Origin: Staphylospora marina | GTDB taxonomy: Bacteria; Bacillota; Bacilli; Thermoactinomycetales; Thermoactinomycetaceae | DNA length: 64,000 nucleotides | Assembly: GCF_003856495.1 (NCBI RefSeq) | Contig: NZ_CP034118.1 | Coordinates: forward strand, 1,746,182 to 1,810,181 | Direction of reading: 5' to 3' | Shown here: in pieces, positions 25,095 through 33,917 of the stretch | How the letters are laid out: each line of letters starts with the position of its first letter | Numbering within the stretch: the first letter of the stretch is position 1 | Position numbers and translations under genes: made by a program | Notes under the pieces: generated by a model | Databases searched by the model: none | Seen by the model: only the letters and a program-made list of their open reading frames with translations | What the model was told of the DNA's origin: nothing

Positions 25095-25521
25095 AGGAAA
25101 GCAAACAATAAGCCGAGTTCTGTTCTCCGGGCGGTACGGTCGACGGCTTGCTCGTCTCCCGCCCCTTGGAGTGGCAATCATCTGTCTGGGCCATGCATTG
25201 CTGCATGGCTCTGGCGACCTACCCGAGATCACTGCGGGCCACAGCTGCGCTGCCGAACGGCAACGCCGATCTCCTACCAGGTCTTGCTCCAGGTGGGGTT
25301 TACCTAGCCAGCATGTCGCCATGCTGCTGGTGCGCTCTTACCGCACCGTTGCATCCTTGCCTGTGAGGCGGAAAGCCTCCATCGGCGGTCTACATTTCTG
25401 TGGCACTAGCCTTGGGGTCGCCCCCACCGGCCGTTAGCCGGCACCCTGCCCTGTGGAGCTCGGACTTTCCTCCCACGGGACCTTGCGGCACTCCGTGAGC
25501 GATTGCCTTGTTTACTTTCCT
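25095..25521 (-). ncRNA. rnpB: RNase P RNA, type A-like architecture
   Basis: Catalytic RNA of ribonuclease P, which matures tRNA 5' ends. Conserved blocks on the minus strand are GAGGAAAGTCCGAGCTCC, ACAGGGCAGGGTGCC, the AGACCGCC segment, GGTGCGGTAAGAGCGCACC, and GGTAAACCCCACC. The ends AGGAAAGTAAACAA (25508-25521) and TTGTTTGCTTTCCT (25095-25108) pair as helix P1. The GGAGCAAGACC segment after the GGTAAACC block is the form seen in E. coli type A RNA; Bacillus type B RNA has a different sequence there. Exact ends are inferred from P1. Confidence 0.93.
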
Positions 25522-25540
25522 GTTCACTTACAGGAATTTT

Positions 25541-25569
25541 ATTATAACAAAACGGCACCGGTCACTCAA
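25541..25569 (-). promoter_or_regulatory. Promoter of RNase P RNA
   Basis: On the minus strand TTGAGT and TATAAT are spaced by 17 bases. Transcription would start about 20 bases upstream of P1. Confidence 0.75.
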
Positions 25570-25578
25570 CTGGACAAT

Positions 25579-26178
25579 TCAGGAACGATTCCGGGATGAT
25601 TCCATCAATCGCACGATGACCGGTACCATCTCGTGCGGATCCAATTCCGGATCCACGTGATGCTGCATGAAATATCCGTTGAAAAGGGCAAGGACCGCAC
25701 TGGCCATCAGCCGGGGGGCCAAATCGCTGTTCAGGGAACCCGTTTCCTTCAATTGTTGAAAATAATCGGCCAGAAACGCTCGCCAGTTCTCAAAGAGACC
25801 TGCCACTTTCTCCCTCACTTCGGGAATCCGTTTGGTGTTGACCATGAACTCCAACATCATCGGGGTATACAATTCCCTTTTTCCGTCTTCGATCACTTCT
25901 TTCCCGATTTCGACGAAATCATGGAACACATCAGCTGCTTCCCGTTCAAAAATGCTCTTCATCCGCTCAAACTGCCATTCGATCCGTTCATCCAACACTT
26001 CGAGAAAAAAATCTTCCTTGCTGTCGAAATGGGCGTAGAACGCCCCCTTGGTATATCCGGCAACCTTCATGATTTCATCAATGCTCGTCGAAGCGTATCC
26101 TTTCTCCACAAACAACTTGAAACCCGCGTCCTTGATTTTGCGCATGGTTTGTTGTGATCGCAACTGATGTTTGGACAT
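25579..26178 (-). CDS. TetR-family transcriptional regulator
   Basis: A 199-residue repressor with an N-terminal helix-turn-helix (AGFKLFVEKGYASTSIDEIM...TKGAFYAHFDSKEDFF) and a helical ligand domain. AAGGTGAG precedes the ATG. An extended -10 (TGATATAAT, around 26217-26222) lies upstream. No efflux pump or enzyme is adjacent, so its target is unknown. Confidence 0.9.
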   Translation of the reverse strand: MSKHQLRSQQTMRKIKDAGFKLFVEKGYASTSIDEIMKVAGYTKGAFYAHFDSKEDFFLEVLDERIEWQFERMKSIFEREAADVFHDFVEIGKEVIEDGKRELYTPMMLEFMVNTKRIPEVREKVAGLFENWRAFLADYFQQLKETGSLNSDLAPRLMASAVLALFNGYFMQHHVDPELDPHEMVPVIVRLMESSRNRS

Positions 26179-26282
26179 GATCTCACCTTTTTTGCAGTCA
26201 TTTCGCTCAATTCACATTATATCACAACTCTTTTCTGCATTTTCCCCCGGACGGATGGGGGACAAGCTCGGACATGAGTACG

Positions 26283-26319
26283 AAAACCCGCATGCCCTCA
26301 GACAGCGAAGGCATGCGGG
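26283..26319 (-). terminator. Terminator of yqfO
   Basis: CCCGCATGCC...GGCATGCGGG followed by TTTT on the minus strand, 17 bases after the yqfO stop. Confidence 0.8.
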
Positions 26320-26335
26320 CTTGAAAGGAAACGGA

Positions 26336-27445
26336 TCAACCCACGAAGCGGAACGGGTCGGTGTTTACGGTGGAAGCGTGAACCGGAACGGCGTCTTTCA
26401 GCTCCTCTTTCAACCGTTGGACCACCCGGTCGACCACCCACCGCTCCACATGATGGCCCGGGTCAACGAGAGCCAGTCCGTGCCGGAGAGCATCCTGGGC
26501 CGTGTGATAATCCACGTCACCCGTGACGTACACATCCGCTCCCGCCCGAAGAGCATCCGGATAATTGCGCCCGCCGGCTCCGCCGAGCACCGCCACTTTT
26601 TTCACGATCCGTGCGGGATCCCCCACCATGCGCAATCCGTCGACGCCGAGCCGGTTGCGCACATGGGAAGCGAACTGTTCGAGGGTCATCTCTTCGGGCA
26701 AGCGGCCGATGCGACCGTATCCTTGCGGCGTTCCCGGAAGATCGAGCGGATAGATGTCGTATGCGACTTCTTCGTAGGGATGGGCGGCAAGCATGGCTTT
26801 CACCACCCGGTCCCGGATGGATGCCGGAAACACCGTTTCCAATCTCACTTCCCGAACTTTCTCCAGTGTTCCCCGCTTCCCGATGAACGGGTTGGTCCCT
26901 TCTCCCGGCATGAAGGTGCCCGTTCCTTCCACATTGAACGTGCAATGGCTGTAATTGCCGATCCACCCGGCCCCCGCTTCACTCACCGCGTTGAGCACCT
27001 TTTCATGGTGATCCTCCGGCACGAACACCACCAGTTTTTTCAGCGGGTCTTCCCGGTACGGGATCAACACCTTCGTCTCCAGCAGGCCCAACCGTTCGGC
27101 CAAAACGTCGTTCACGCCGTCATCGGCCGAATCCAGGTTGGTGTGGGAGACGAACACATTCAGATCGTTCTTGATGAGCCGCGCCATCAATCGACCGACG
27201 GGTTTGTCGATGCGGATCTCCTTGAGCGGCATCCAGAGGGGGGCATGATGGGCCACGATCCAATTGGCTCCCAGTCGAACGGCTTCCTCCGCCACCTTTT
27301 CGTCCACGTCCAGCGTCACCAGAATGCCCTTCACCTCGGACGCCGGATCCCCGATCTGAAGACCGATGCGGTCTTTTTCCACGGCCAGACCGGGGGGAGC
27401 CCAACGCTCCATCACGCGAATCACTTCCGTTCCCCGAACAGACAT
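26336..27445 (-). CDS. yqfO: Nif3/DUF34-family protein with inserted PII-like domain
   Basis: Member of the Nif3-like di-iron/di-zinc family, 369 residues. Metal-binding patterns are WIVAHHAPLW near residue 65 and GHHVERW toward the C-terminus. The central region about residues 130-240 (KKLVVFVPEDHHEKVLNAVSEAG) is the inserted CutA1/PII-like domain of the Bacillus YqfO subclass. The ATG at 27445 follows GGGAGAGGG and overlaps the trmK end by 25 bases, so trmK-yqfO is an operon. The molecular role is not firmly known. Confidence 0.9.
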   Translation of the reverse strand: MSVRGTEVIRVMERWAPPGLAVEKDRIGLQIGDPASEVKGILVTLDVDEKVAEEAVRLGANWIVAHHAPLWMPLKEIRIDKPVGRLMARLIKNDLNVFVSHTNLDSADDGVNDVLAERLGLLETKVLIPYREDPLKKLVVFVPEDHHEKVLNAVSEAGAGWIGNYSHCTFNVEGTGTFMPGEGTNPFIGKRGTLEKVREVRLETVFPASIRDRVVKAMLAAHPYEEVAYDIYPLDLPGTPQGYGRIGRLPEEMTLEQFASHVRNRLGVDGLRMVGDPARIVKKVAVLGGAGGRNYPDALRAGADVYVTGDVDYHTAQDALRHGLALVDPGHHVERWVVDRVVQRLKEELKDAVPVHASTVNTDPFRFVG

Positions 27446-28173
27446 GCGATCACCCTCTCCCATTCCTTGATCTCCGATTCAAGGCGCTCGTACTTTTCAC
27501 GGGCTTCGACACTTTTTCCCCGGCGAAGCTGATCCGCCACCTTTTTTTTCGACTCGACAATGGCGGCAAACCGCTCCGGAAGCAAGGGATGCCTGTCTCG
27601 GCACAAAACGGGGCCCGCTTCCAGCAGCACGGACATCGGAAAACCCGTTTCTTCATACGGCGCCCGTGGATCACCCGGCTCCGCGGCGATCACTTCATAC
27701 AGAATCCCCGCATCCTCCACCAGTGATTCCGCGGTGATGGTGAATCCTCCTTCCAGGAGCCACTCCCGCACCCGACGACCGCCGATGTTGGGTTGCAGCA
27801 CCAACCGGCGAACCCCGTCCAACTTGTCTTTTCCTGCCTCGAGCAGGTTGGCCATCAGGGTCCCGCCCATGCCGGCGATCACCACCACGTCCGCTTCTCC
27901 CGGACGCAGCACGGAAAGCCCGTCGCCCAGCCGAACGTCGATTCTGGACCGGAGACCGGCTTCTTGCACGCGTCGAAGCGCATTGCTCCAAGGTCCCCGA
28001 TTCACTTCCCCCACCACGGCAAACCGGATTCTCCCCGTCAAGGTGAGGTGAATCGGGAGAAATGCGTGGTCGGCGCCGATATCGGCAAGCCTTGCCCCTT
28101 CGGGCACCATGGAAGCCACTTCCTCCAACCGCGGGGAAAGCCTCCATTCGCTTGAACTGTGCTGGTTTGGCAC
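27421..28173 (-). CDS. trmK: tRNA (adenine(22)-N1)-methyltransferase
   Basis: Methylates A22 in the D arm of some tRNAs using SAM (YqfN/TrmK family). The N-terminal Rossmann domain has LADIGADHAFLP (SAM binding) and VVVIAGMGGTLMA, and the C-terminal helices after residue 170 form the coiled-coil arm. The GTG at 28173 follows AGGAAGG; the upstream TTG (28194) is less well placed. Together with yqfO it repeats the Bacillus order next to sigA, here with six inserted genes. Confidence 0.9.
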   Translation of the reverse strand: MPNQHSSSEWRLSPRLEEVASMVPEGARLADIGADHAFLPIHLTLTGRIRFAVVGEVNRGPWSNALRRVQEAGLRSRIDVRLGDGLSVLRPGEADVVVIAGMGGTLMANLLEAGKDKLDGVRRLVLQPNIGGRRVREWLLEGGFTITAESLVEDAGILYEVIAAEPGDPRAPYEETGFPMSVLLEAGPVLCRDRHPLLPERFAAIVESKKKVADQLRRGKSVEAREKYERLESEIKEWERVIACLFGERK

Positions 28174-28249
28174 TCCGATCGTCCTTCCTGTCAAACCTTG
28201 CGCCTTTCATTATACATCAGCCAGGCCCGGGCACCGACAACTTGCGTGC

Positions 28250-28281
28250 AAAAAAAAACGGAAGCGGAAACGGTCCGCTTC
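28250..28281 (-). terminator. Terminator of the M1 lipoprotein gene
   Basis: GAAGCGGA-CCGTT-TCCGCTTC followed by a long T run on the minus strand. Confidence 0.8.
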
Positions 28282-28366
28282 TTTGAACTTCAGGCCGGAA
28301 CAAACAAATCCTCCGGACGCGCACACGGAGACCGCGTTCCCCGTGCCTGAACCGGAGGAAAAGCCT

Positions 28367-29836
28367 TCAGAATCCGGCCGTTTCGGCATCGGCTTCCCGT
28401 TTCTTTCCGAACAGGAGCCATTCCCGGAAAAACGGTACCAGATCTTTCCCGGCCACTTCACCGGCCACGCGGATGAAGTCACGGGTGGTGGCCGTTTTGA
28501 AGCGGTACCGATCATAATATGTGCTCATGATTTTCAGCACTTTCTCTTCGCCGATCTCATCCATGAGGCGGAACATCATGGCCGCGGGTCGCAGATAGAC
28601 CATCAGTCCGTAGACGGAATCCGGATAGTCATACAAACGGTCCGCTGCGGTCACGCCCAATGTTTGGTGAACTTCGTCCGCCTTGCGCGATGCCCGCTCC
28701 AAAAACCCGGTTTCATCTTCGTTCTCCTTCTCCTTCATGTACAAAAACTCGGAGAAGGTGGTGAGGCCCTCATCCAGCCACGGTTCTTTCACTTGATCGT
28801 TGCCGACGACACCGTACCACCACTGATGCGCCAGCTCATGCACCACCACATTGACAGCGGGACCTTGTCCTTTCCGCGTGGGGATGGTCGGAACGGAGGT
28901 GACCAGTCCGGGATATTCCATTCCGGCAATCCCGAATCCGGTTTCCCCGAGAACCACATCCACTTCATCATACGGATAGGCACCGAATTTCTCGCTGAAG
29001 AAATTCATGCCGTTGACCGCCGCGCGCAACAGCGGCTCTCTCACCGATTCCATTCCGGGCAAATACCACACATTGACGCGAATGCCTCCGGCGTTGCCGC
29101 TGACAGACTTGTAGTCGGCCGTCAATACGGCGGCAAAATCCCGGATGTTGTCCTGGCGGATGGTCACCGTTTGACGGGTTGGTCCACGGTGATCCTTTCC
29201 GCTTGAGATGACCCGGTAACCGGCGGGAAGCTTGAATGTCACCTCAAAATCGGACATTTGGGTGTAAAACGGATCGCCCGTGGCGGTATACGGATCGGTA
29301 TGCCACCCTCCGTCATCCTTGACCGCCAGCATGGGATACCACTGGGCCAAAAACGCGGTCCGCTTGAATCGGTTCAATCGGCTTCCCCCGCGGGGAAGTT
29401 TGAGACGGAAATCCATCTCCACCAGCGCGGAGCGGCCGTTCGTCAGGGGGGCCGGAAGGGGGACCTTCATGGCCGTTTCCCGGATTTCATGCCGGACCTT
29501 CTTTCCGTCCACTCTCACATGGGAGATGTCAATCCAGCCCGGCTTTTCGGGACGGGATTCATTCCCGTATTTCCAGTTCCTGAACGCATTGGGGTACAGA
29601 TTGAACCAGATTTCGTTCAGCGGCTCCTTCCGTTTCTCCGGAAGCCGGACCGCCATCTGTCCGGTCAATTCGTCTTTCCCCGGATTCCAGGAAGCTTCAA
29701 TCCGGTAATGGGGACGATCCGTCAGCACGGGATCTTTTTCTTTCACGGCCATCAACGCGCTCCTCGGCGCAGCGCAGTTCAAGACCAAGCTCCCCGTCAA
29801 AACGGCGACAAAGAAAAGAAAAACGCGACGCATCAT
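28367..29836 (-). CDS. M1-family metallopeptidase lipoprotein
   Basis: Cell-surface zinc aminopeptidase-like protein, 489 residues. The lipobox is LVLNC at residue 21. An N-terminal beta domain to about 290 is followed by GIAGMEYPG (the GAMEN-loop equivalent), the zinc motif HELAHQWW and a Glu in WLDEGLTTF 18 residues later. The C-terminal helical domain is short. GGGAGGACGACAG precedes the ATG. The role is probably peptide scavenging at the membrane (inference). Confidence 0.9.
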   Translation of the reverse strand: MMRRVFLFFVAVLTGSLVLNCAAPRSALMAVKEKDPVLTDRPHYRIEASWNPGKDELTGQMAVRLPEKRKEPLNEIWFNLYPNAFRNWKYGNESRPEKPGWIDISHVRVDGKKVRHEIRETAMKVPLPAPLTNGRSALVEMDFRLKLPRGGSRLNRFKRTAFLAQWYPMLAVKDDGGWHTDPYTATGDPFYTQMSDFEVTFKLPAGYRVISSGKDHRGPTRQTVTIRQDNIRDFAAVLTADYKSVSGNAGGIRVNVWYLPGMESVREPLLRAAVNGMNFFSEKFGAYPYDEVDVVLGETGFGIAGMEYPGLVTSVPTIPTRKGQGPAVNVVVHELAHQWWYGVVGNDQVKEPWLDEGLTTFSEFLYMKEKENEDETGFLERASRKADEVHQTLGVTAADRLYDYPDSVYGLMVYLRPAAMMFRLMDEIGEEKVLKIMSTYYDRYRFKTATTRDFIRVAGEVAGKDLVPFFREWLLFGKKREADAETAGF

Positions 29837-29954
29837 CTGTCGTCCTCCCGGTCATTGGTTTCGGTTCCGGTTCAGTATGTCCGGACTTCCGGGAAATTAT
29901 GACAGGACGCGCCACGCATCCGTTCCGGTCAAATCGGGCCGGTCAAGGCATGAA

Positions 29955-31070
29955 TCAGAGATTTCCGCGACGTGCCTGCTCGCGTTCGATGGCTTCGAAC
30001 AGGGCTTTGAAGTTGCCCTCGCCGAATCCGCGCGCTCCCTTGCGCTGAATGATTTCGAAGAAGAGCGTCGGACGGTCCACGATCGGCTTGGTGAAAATTT
30101 GCAGGAGATATCCTTCATCATCGCGGTCCACCAAAATGCTCAGCCGTCTCAGGTCTTCGATTTGTTCGTCGATGTTGCCGACCCGTTCGATGAGATCATC
30201 GTAATAGGTGTCCGGCGTGTACAGGAATTCCACCCCGTTTTTCTTCAGTGTTTCCACGGTTTTCACGATGTCGTCGGTCAAAAGAGCCACGTGCTGCACG
30301 CCGGCTCCGCGGTAAAACTCAAGATATTCCTGAATTTGCGACTTCCGTTTCCCTTCGGCCGGCTCGTTGATCGGGAACTTGATCCGGCCCGTGCCGTTCT
30401 GCATCACTTTCGACATCAGGGCGGAGTACTCGGTGCTGATGTCCTCATCGTCAAAGTGAATCAATTGTTTGAAGCCCATCACTTTTTCGTAGTAGGCGAC
30501 CCATTCCTCCATGCTTTCCACGTTGCCGACCACGTGGTCCACGCCGGTCAGTCCGGCCGATTCGGACGGAATCTCCATTTCGCACGGAACGAATCCGGGC
30601 GCGAAAAGACCGGAATAGTTTTTGCGTTCGATGAGCGTGTGCACGGTGTCACCGTAGGTGCCGATGACGGCTTTGCGAATCGTTCCGTGCTCGTCCTTCA
30701 CTTCATGCGGTTCCTTGATGACGATGCCTCCCCGGGAAACGGCTTCTTTGAAGGCTTTTTCCACGTCATCGACGCGAAGGGCAATGTCTTTCACACCGTC
30801 TCCGTGCTTTTTGACGAAATCGCTGATCTCGTGCTCGGGGGAGTAGGAACCGCTGATCAGGAAACGGATCGCTCCCTGTTCCACGAGATACGACACTTTC
30901 TCCCGGTTTCCGGTTTCCAGACCGCTGTAGGCCACCGGTTTGAAACCGTACACGCGGCACAGGAAGTATGCGGCTTGTTTGGCGTTGCCGGTATAGTATT
31001 CCAAGTAATCAATATCCTGAATCGGCATGAAATCTTCTGCATTATTAAAGGCAGGATGTTTTTTCTCCAT
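29955..31070 (-). CDS. hppD: 4-Hydroxyphenylpyruvate dioxygenase
   Basis: Converts 4-hydroxyphenylpyruvate to homogentisate with Fe(II) in tyrosine breakdown. The 371-residue protein has two vicinal-oxygen-chelate halves and Fe ligands His179 (GVDHVVGNV), His260 (GVQHVALLT) and Glu339 (LFFEIIQR). The ATG at 31070 follows GGGAGGG. A cre-like site overlaps its -35 box. Homogentisate 1,2-dioxygenase and the following enzymes are not adjacent. Confidence 0.93.
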   Translation of the reverse strand: MEKKHPAFNNAEDFMPIQDIDYLEYYTGNAKQAAYFLCRVYGFKPVAYSGLETGNREKVSYLVEQGAIRFLISGSYSPEHEISDFVKKHGDGVKDIALRVDDVEKAFKEAVSRGGIVIKEPHEVKDEHGTIRKAVIGTYGDTVHTLIERKNYSGLFAPGFVPCEMEIPSESAGLTGVDHVVGNVESMEEWVAYYEKVMGFKQLIHFDDEDISTEYSALMSKVMQNGTGRIKFPINEPAEGKRKSQIQEYLEFYRGAGVQHVALLTDDIVKTVETLKKNGVEFLYTPDTYYDDLIERVGNIDEQIEDLRRLSILVDRDDEGYLLQIFTKPIVDRPTLFFEIIQRKGARGFGEGNFKALFEAIEREQARRGNL

Positions 31071-31105
31071 CCTTTTCCCTCCCATTCTCACATTTTCCTG
31101 TTTTC

Positions 31106-31145
31106 AGAATACCCCGATGTATCTGGCTTCCGCAAGCGCTTACAT
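31106..31145 (-). promoter_or_regulatory. hppD promoter overlapped by a cre-like operator
   Basis: TGTAAGCGCTTGCG (about 31131-31144, minus strand) matches the CcpA operator core almost fully. Its right half overlaps a -35 TTGCGG, which is followed after 18 bases by TATTCT. This layout predicts glucose repression of tyrosine catabolism. Confidence 0.55.
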
Positions 31146-31175
31146 TGATGTGCCACCGCTTTTGTGCACAAAAGC

Positions 31176-31198
31176 AAAAAAACAGGCCTTCGCCTGTT
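31176..31198 (-). terminator. Terminator of the RimJ/RimL-type gene
   Basis: ACAGGC-GAAG-GCCTGT followed by seven T residues on the minus strand. Confidence 0.85.
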
Positions 31199-31291
31199 GA
31201 TTCAAGCTCCCCGCCACGCGCCGAACAACCTTCCGCGTCGCGAAACCCCCGTTTCCCATGCACCGGCGGCGAATCGCACCGGTTCCCGCCT

Positions 31292-31915
31292 TCAGAAAAA
31301 CACACTCCCGGACCCGTGACGGTGCTTGAGGAGCATCGTCCGGAAGTCTTCGGGAATCATGGAGTAGATGCAGGTGTCCCGGAGCGTTCCGTCCACATCC
31401 ACTTCATGATTGCGCAAAATGCCTTCCAGGCGGTATCCGAGGCGTTCCGCCACTTTCCGGCTGCGAACGTTTCGCTTGTCACAACGGATTTCCACTCTGG
31501 CGGCATGGAGCAGTTCAAACGCGAAAACGGTGAGGGCACGAACCGATTCCGTGATGTACCCTTTTCCGGTGAATCCTTTCCGACACCAGTATCCGATCTC
31601 GAAAGAAGGCACGCTCCAATTGATCCGGTGAAGACCGCTGCTCCCCACGAATCGGCGGGTTTCCTTTTCGAACAAATGAAACCTGAGATCGGTCCGCTCC
31701 AGGAAACGGACATATGCTTCCCGGGTCCTGGCTTCCGTCTCCTCCGGAGTCGGCGGTTTTCTGGCCCACGGCATCCACGGCCTCAGAAATTCCAAGGATT
31801 CCGTGATCGCTTCATGCACCAGGCCACCGTCGCCGGGAAGCGGCAGACGAATCAGCAACCGTTCGGTTTCAAATGAGTCCGGAAAGTCCATCAAGATGGG
31901 CGAAACTTCCTTCAT
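31292..31915 (-). CDS. GNAT acetyltransferase, RimJ/RimL type
   Basis: A 207-residue acetyltransferase of the ribosomal-protein N-acetyltransferase subfamily. Signatures are TERLLIRLPLPGD near the N-terminus, the acetyl-CoA loop RKGFTGKGYITESV, and IRCDKRNVRSRKVAERLGY. The substrate could be a protein N-terminus or a small amine. The ATG at 31915 has GGAG about ten bases upstream; a second in-frame ATG (31891) is possible. It has its own promoter. Confidence 0.85.
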   Translation of the reverse strand: MKEVSPILMDFPDSFETERLLIRLPLPGDGGLVHEAITESLEFLRPWMPWARKPPTPEETEARTREAYVRFLERTDLRFHLFEKETRRFVGSSGLHRINWSVPSFEIGYWCRKGFTGKGYITESVRALTVFAFELLHAARVEIRCDKRNVRSRKVAERLGYRLEGILRNHEVDVDGTLRDTCIYSMIPEDFRTMLLKHRHGSGSVFF

Positions 31916-31954
31916 GCACCGTTGTCTCCGTTTCCGTAGTGGGATCTGTTCCAA

Positions 31955-31983
31955 ATTTTACTGAAAATCGGACACAAAAACAA
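31955..31983 (-). promoter_or_regulatory. Promoter of the RimJ/RimL-type gene
   Basis: TTGTTT (31978-31983) and TAAAAT (31955-31960) on the minus strand, 17-base spacing. Confidence 0.65.
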
Positions 31984-32236
31984 ATAATATTGATCATCGG
32001 CGGCCGGCGGAAAACCGCCCGACAAAGAGCCCCGGCGGCTGACGCTTCCGTCCGGTTCAAGGCAAAGGGATTCGAATCCCTCGCTCCCCGGCGGAAGTCT
32101 TCGGATCCGAATCCCTTTCAACGCGTTTGTTCTGGTCACCGTATTTTTCGCCTCGTCGGCGGATGCCCGGTCCCGTCGACGAACGGGTTCTCATCCGTGC
32201 CGCGGCGTACTCCCCGAAGACGTCCGTCATTTCCGC

Positions 32237-33886
32237 TCACTCGGAGGATCCGTTCATATATTCCCGGACATATTGCTCCCTCAGCTTGTATTTCTGGATT
32301 TTTCCGCTGGCCGTCATCGGGTAGGAGTCCACGAACAACACTTTTTCGGGAATTTTGAACCGGGCGATGTTGTTCCGGCAAAAGTCCCGCACCTCTTCTC
32401 CCGTCAGGGAAGATCCTTCTTTCTTGCGAACAAAGGCGACCGGAATCTCCCCGTATTTCGCATCGGGGACTCCCACCACCTGAACATCCAAAATGTCGGG
32501 ATGGGTGTACAGGAATTCTTCGATCTCACGCGGATAGATGTTTTCCCCGCCACGGATGATCATGTCCTTCAGACGGCCGGTGATGCGAAAATATCCGTTG
32601 GGCTCCATCACGGCCAGATCTCCGGTATGGAGCCATCCGTCTTCATCGATGGCTTCCCGCGTGGCTTCCGGCATGTTGTAATATCCCTTCATCACGTGAT
32701 AACCACGTGTCAACAGTTCCCCCTGTTCACCGGGCGGGAGTTCCCTTCCGGTGGCGGGATCCACGATCTTCACCTCCACGTGGGGGAGCGGTTTGCCCAC
32801 GGTGGATACCCTCAGTTCCAAAGGATCATCGGTTCGGGTCTGGGTAATGACGGGGGACGATTCGGTTTGCCCGTAAGCAATGGTCAGCTCCCGGATCCCC
32901 ATTTCTCCCGTCACCCTCTTCATCAACTCGATCGGACAGTTGGAGCCGGCCATAATCCCCGTGCGCAAGCTGGACAAATCCCGTTTCCCGTAGTCGGGAT
33001 GATTCAATTCGGCGATAAACATCGTGGGAACGCCGTGAAGCGCCGTGCATTTTTCTTCTTCCACCGCTTTCAACACCCGTCCCGCGTCGAACATGGTCAG
33101 CGGCACCATGGTGGCACCCACGGAGACGCAGGCCAAGATCCCGAGCACGCAACCGAAACAGTGGAAGAAAGGCACCGGAATGCACATCCGATCCTGCTCG
33201 GTCAACTTCATGCATTCGGCGATGTTCCGGGCGTTGTTCACGATATTGTTGTGGGTCAGCATCACACCCTTGGGAAACCCGGTGGTTCCGGACGTGTACT
33301 GCATGTTGATCACGTCATCCGCGGAAAGCGACTCCTGCCTTTGTTTGAGCGCCTCATCCGACACCTCGTCGCCCATGGCCAGGATGTCCTCCCAGAGGAA
33401 CATGCCGGGCCTTCTGTTCTTTCCGATCAGGATGACATTGCGAAGCCGCGGAAGCCGCTCGGAGCGAAGTTGACCCGGCTCACAGTCGGCCAGCTCCGGG
33501 CAGATTTCCATCAACATGTCGACATAACCGGCTCCCCGTACTTCTTCCTGCAAAATGAGCGTTTCCGTGTCTGATTGCCTGAGCAGATACTCCAGTTCCC
33601 GAACCCGGTAATTGGTATTGACCGTGATCATGACCGCGCCCATTTTGCCGGTGGCAAACTGGGTGATGAGCCATTCCGGCAAATTGGTTGCCCACACGGA
33701 CACGTGATGCCCCTTGTCCAATCCGAGTTTCATCAATCCTTTAGCCACCCGGTTGCAAACATCGCGAAATTCACGATAGGTCCAGCGAATGGAATATTCG
33801 GGATAGACAACCGCTTCCCGGTCCCCGAACGCGTTCACCTGTCGGTCCAAAAGATCCCCCACGGTGAGATTCACGAGCTGAGCCAT
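32237..33886 (-). CDS. Acyl-CoA synthetase (AMP-binding ligase)
   Basis: Activates a carboxylic acid to its CoA thioester with ATP, 549 residues. The P-loop YTSGTTGFPKG (A3), AYGQTESSP (A5), DGWLHTGDLAVM (A7) and the C-terminal TASGKIQKYKLRE lysine (A10) are all intact. It resembles medium-chain or branched fatty acyl ligases such as B. subtilis YngI. It sits 31 bases after an acyl-CoA dehydrogenase gene, as yngJ-yngI do, so fatty-acid or branched-chain degradation is likely. The ATG at 33886 follows AGGAGG by 13 bases. Confidence 0.9.
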   Translation of the reverse strand: MAQLVNLTVGDLLDRQVNAFGDREAVVYPEYSIRWTYREFRDVCNRVAKGLMKLGLDKGHHVSVWATNLPEWLITQFATGKMGAVMITVNTNYRVRELEYLLRQSDTETLILQEEVRGAGYVDMLMEICPELADCEPGQLRSERLPRLRNVILIGKNRRPGMFLWEDILAMGDEVSDEALKQRQESLSADDVINMQYTSGTTGFPKGVMLTHNNIVNNARNIAECMKLTEQDRMCIPVPFFHCFGCVLGILACVSVGATMVPLTMFDAGRVLKAVEEEKCTALHGVPTMFIAELNHPDYGKRDLSSLRTGIMAGSNCPIELMKRVTGEMGIRELTIAYGQTESSPVITQTRTDDPLELRVSTVGKPLPHVEVKIVDPATGRELPPGEQGELLTRGYHVMKGYYNMPEATREAIDEDGWLHTGDLAVMEPNGYFRITGRLKDMIIRGGENIYPREIEEFLYTHPDILDVQVVGVPDAKYGEIPVAFVRKKEGSSLTGEEVRDFCRNNIARFKIPEKVLFVDSYPMTASGKIQKYKLREQYVREYMNGSSE

Positions 33887-33917
33887 CGATGTTGCGGCGC
33901 CTCCTTCACTCCTGGAA

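Noticed and set aside
32050..32100. tRNA-like T-arm sequence GGGATTCGAATCCC on both strands
   Set aside because: It is a palindrome without acceptor, D or anticodon stems in register; no cloverleaf can be drawn.
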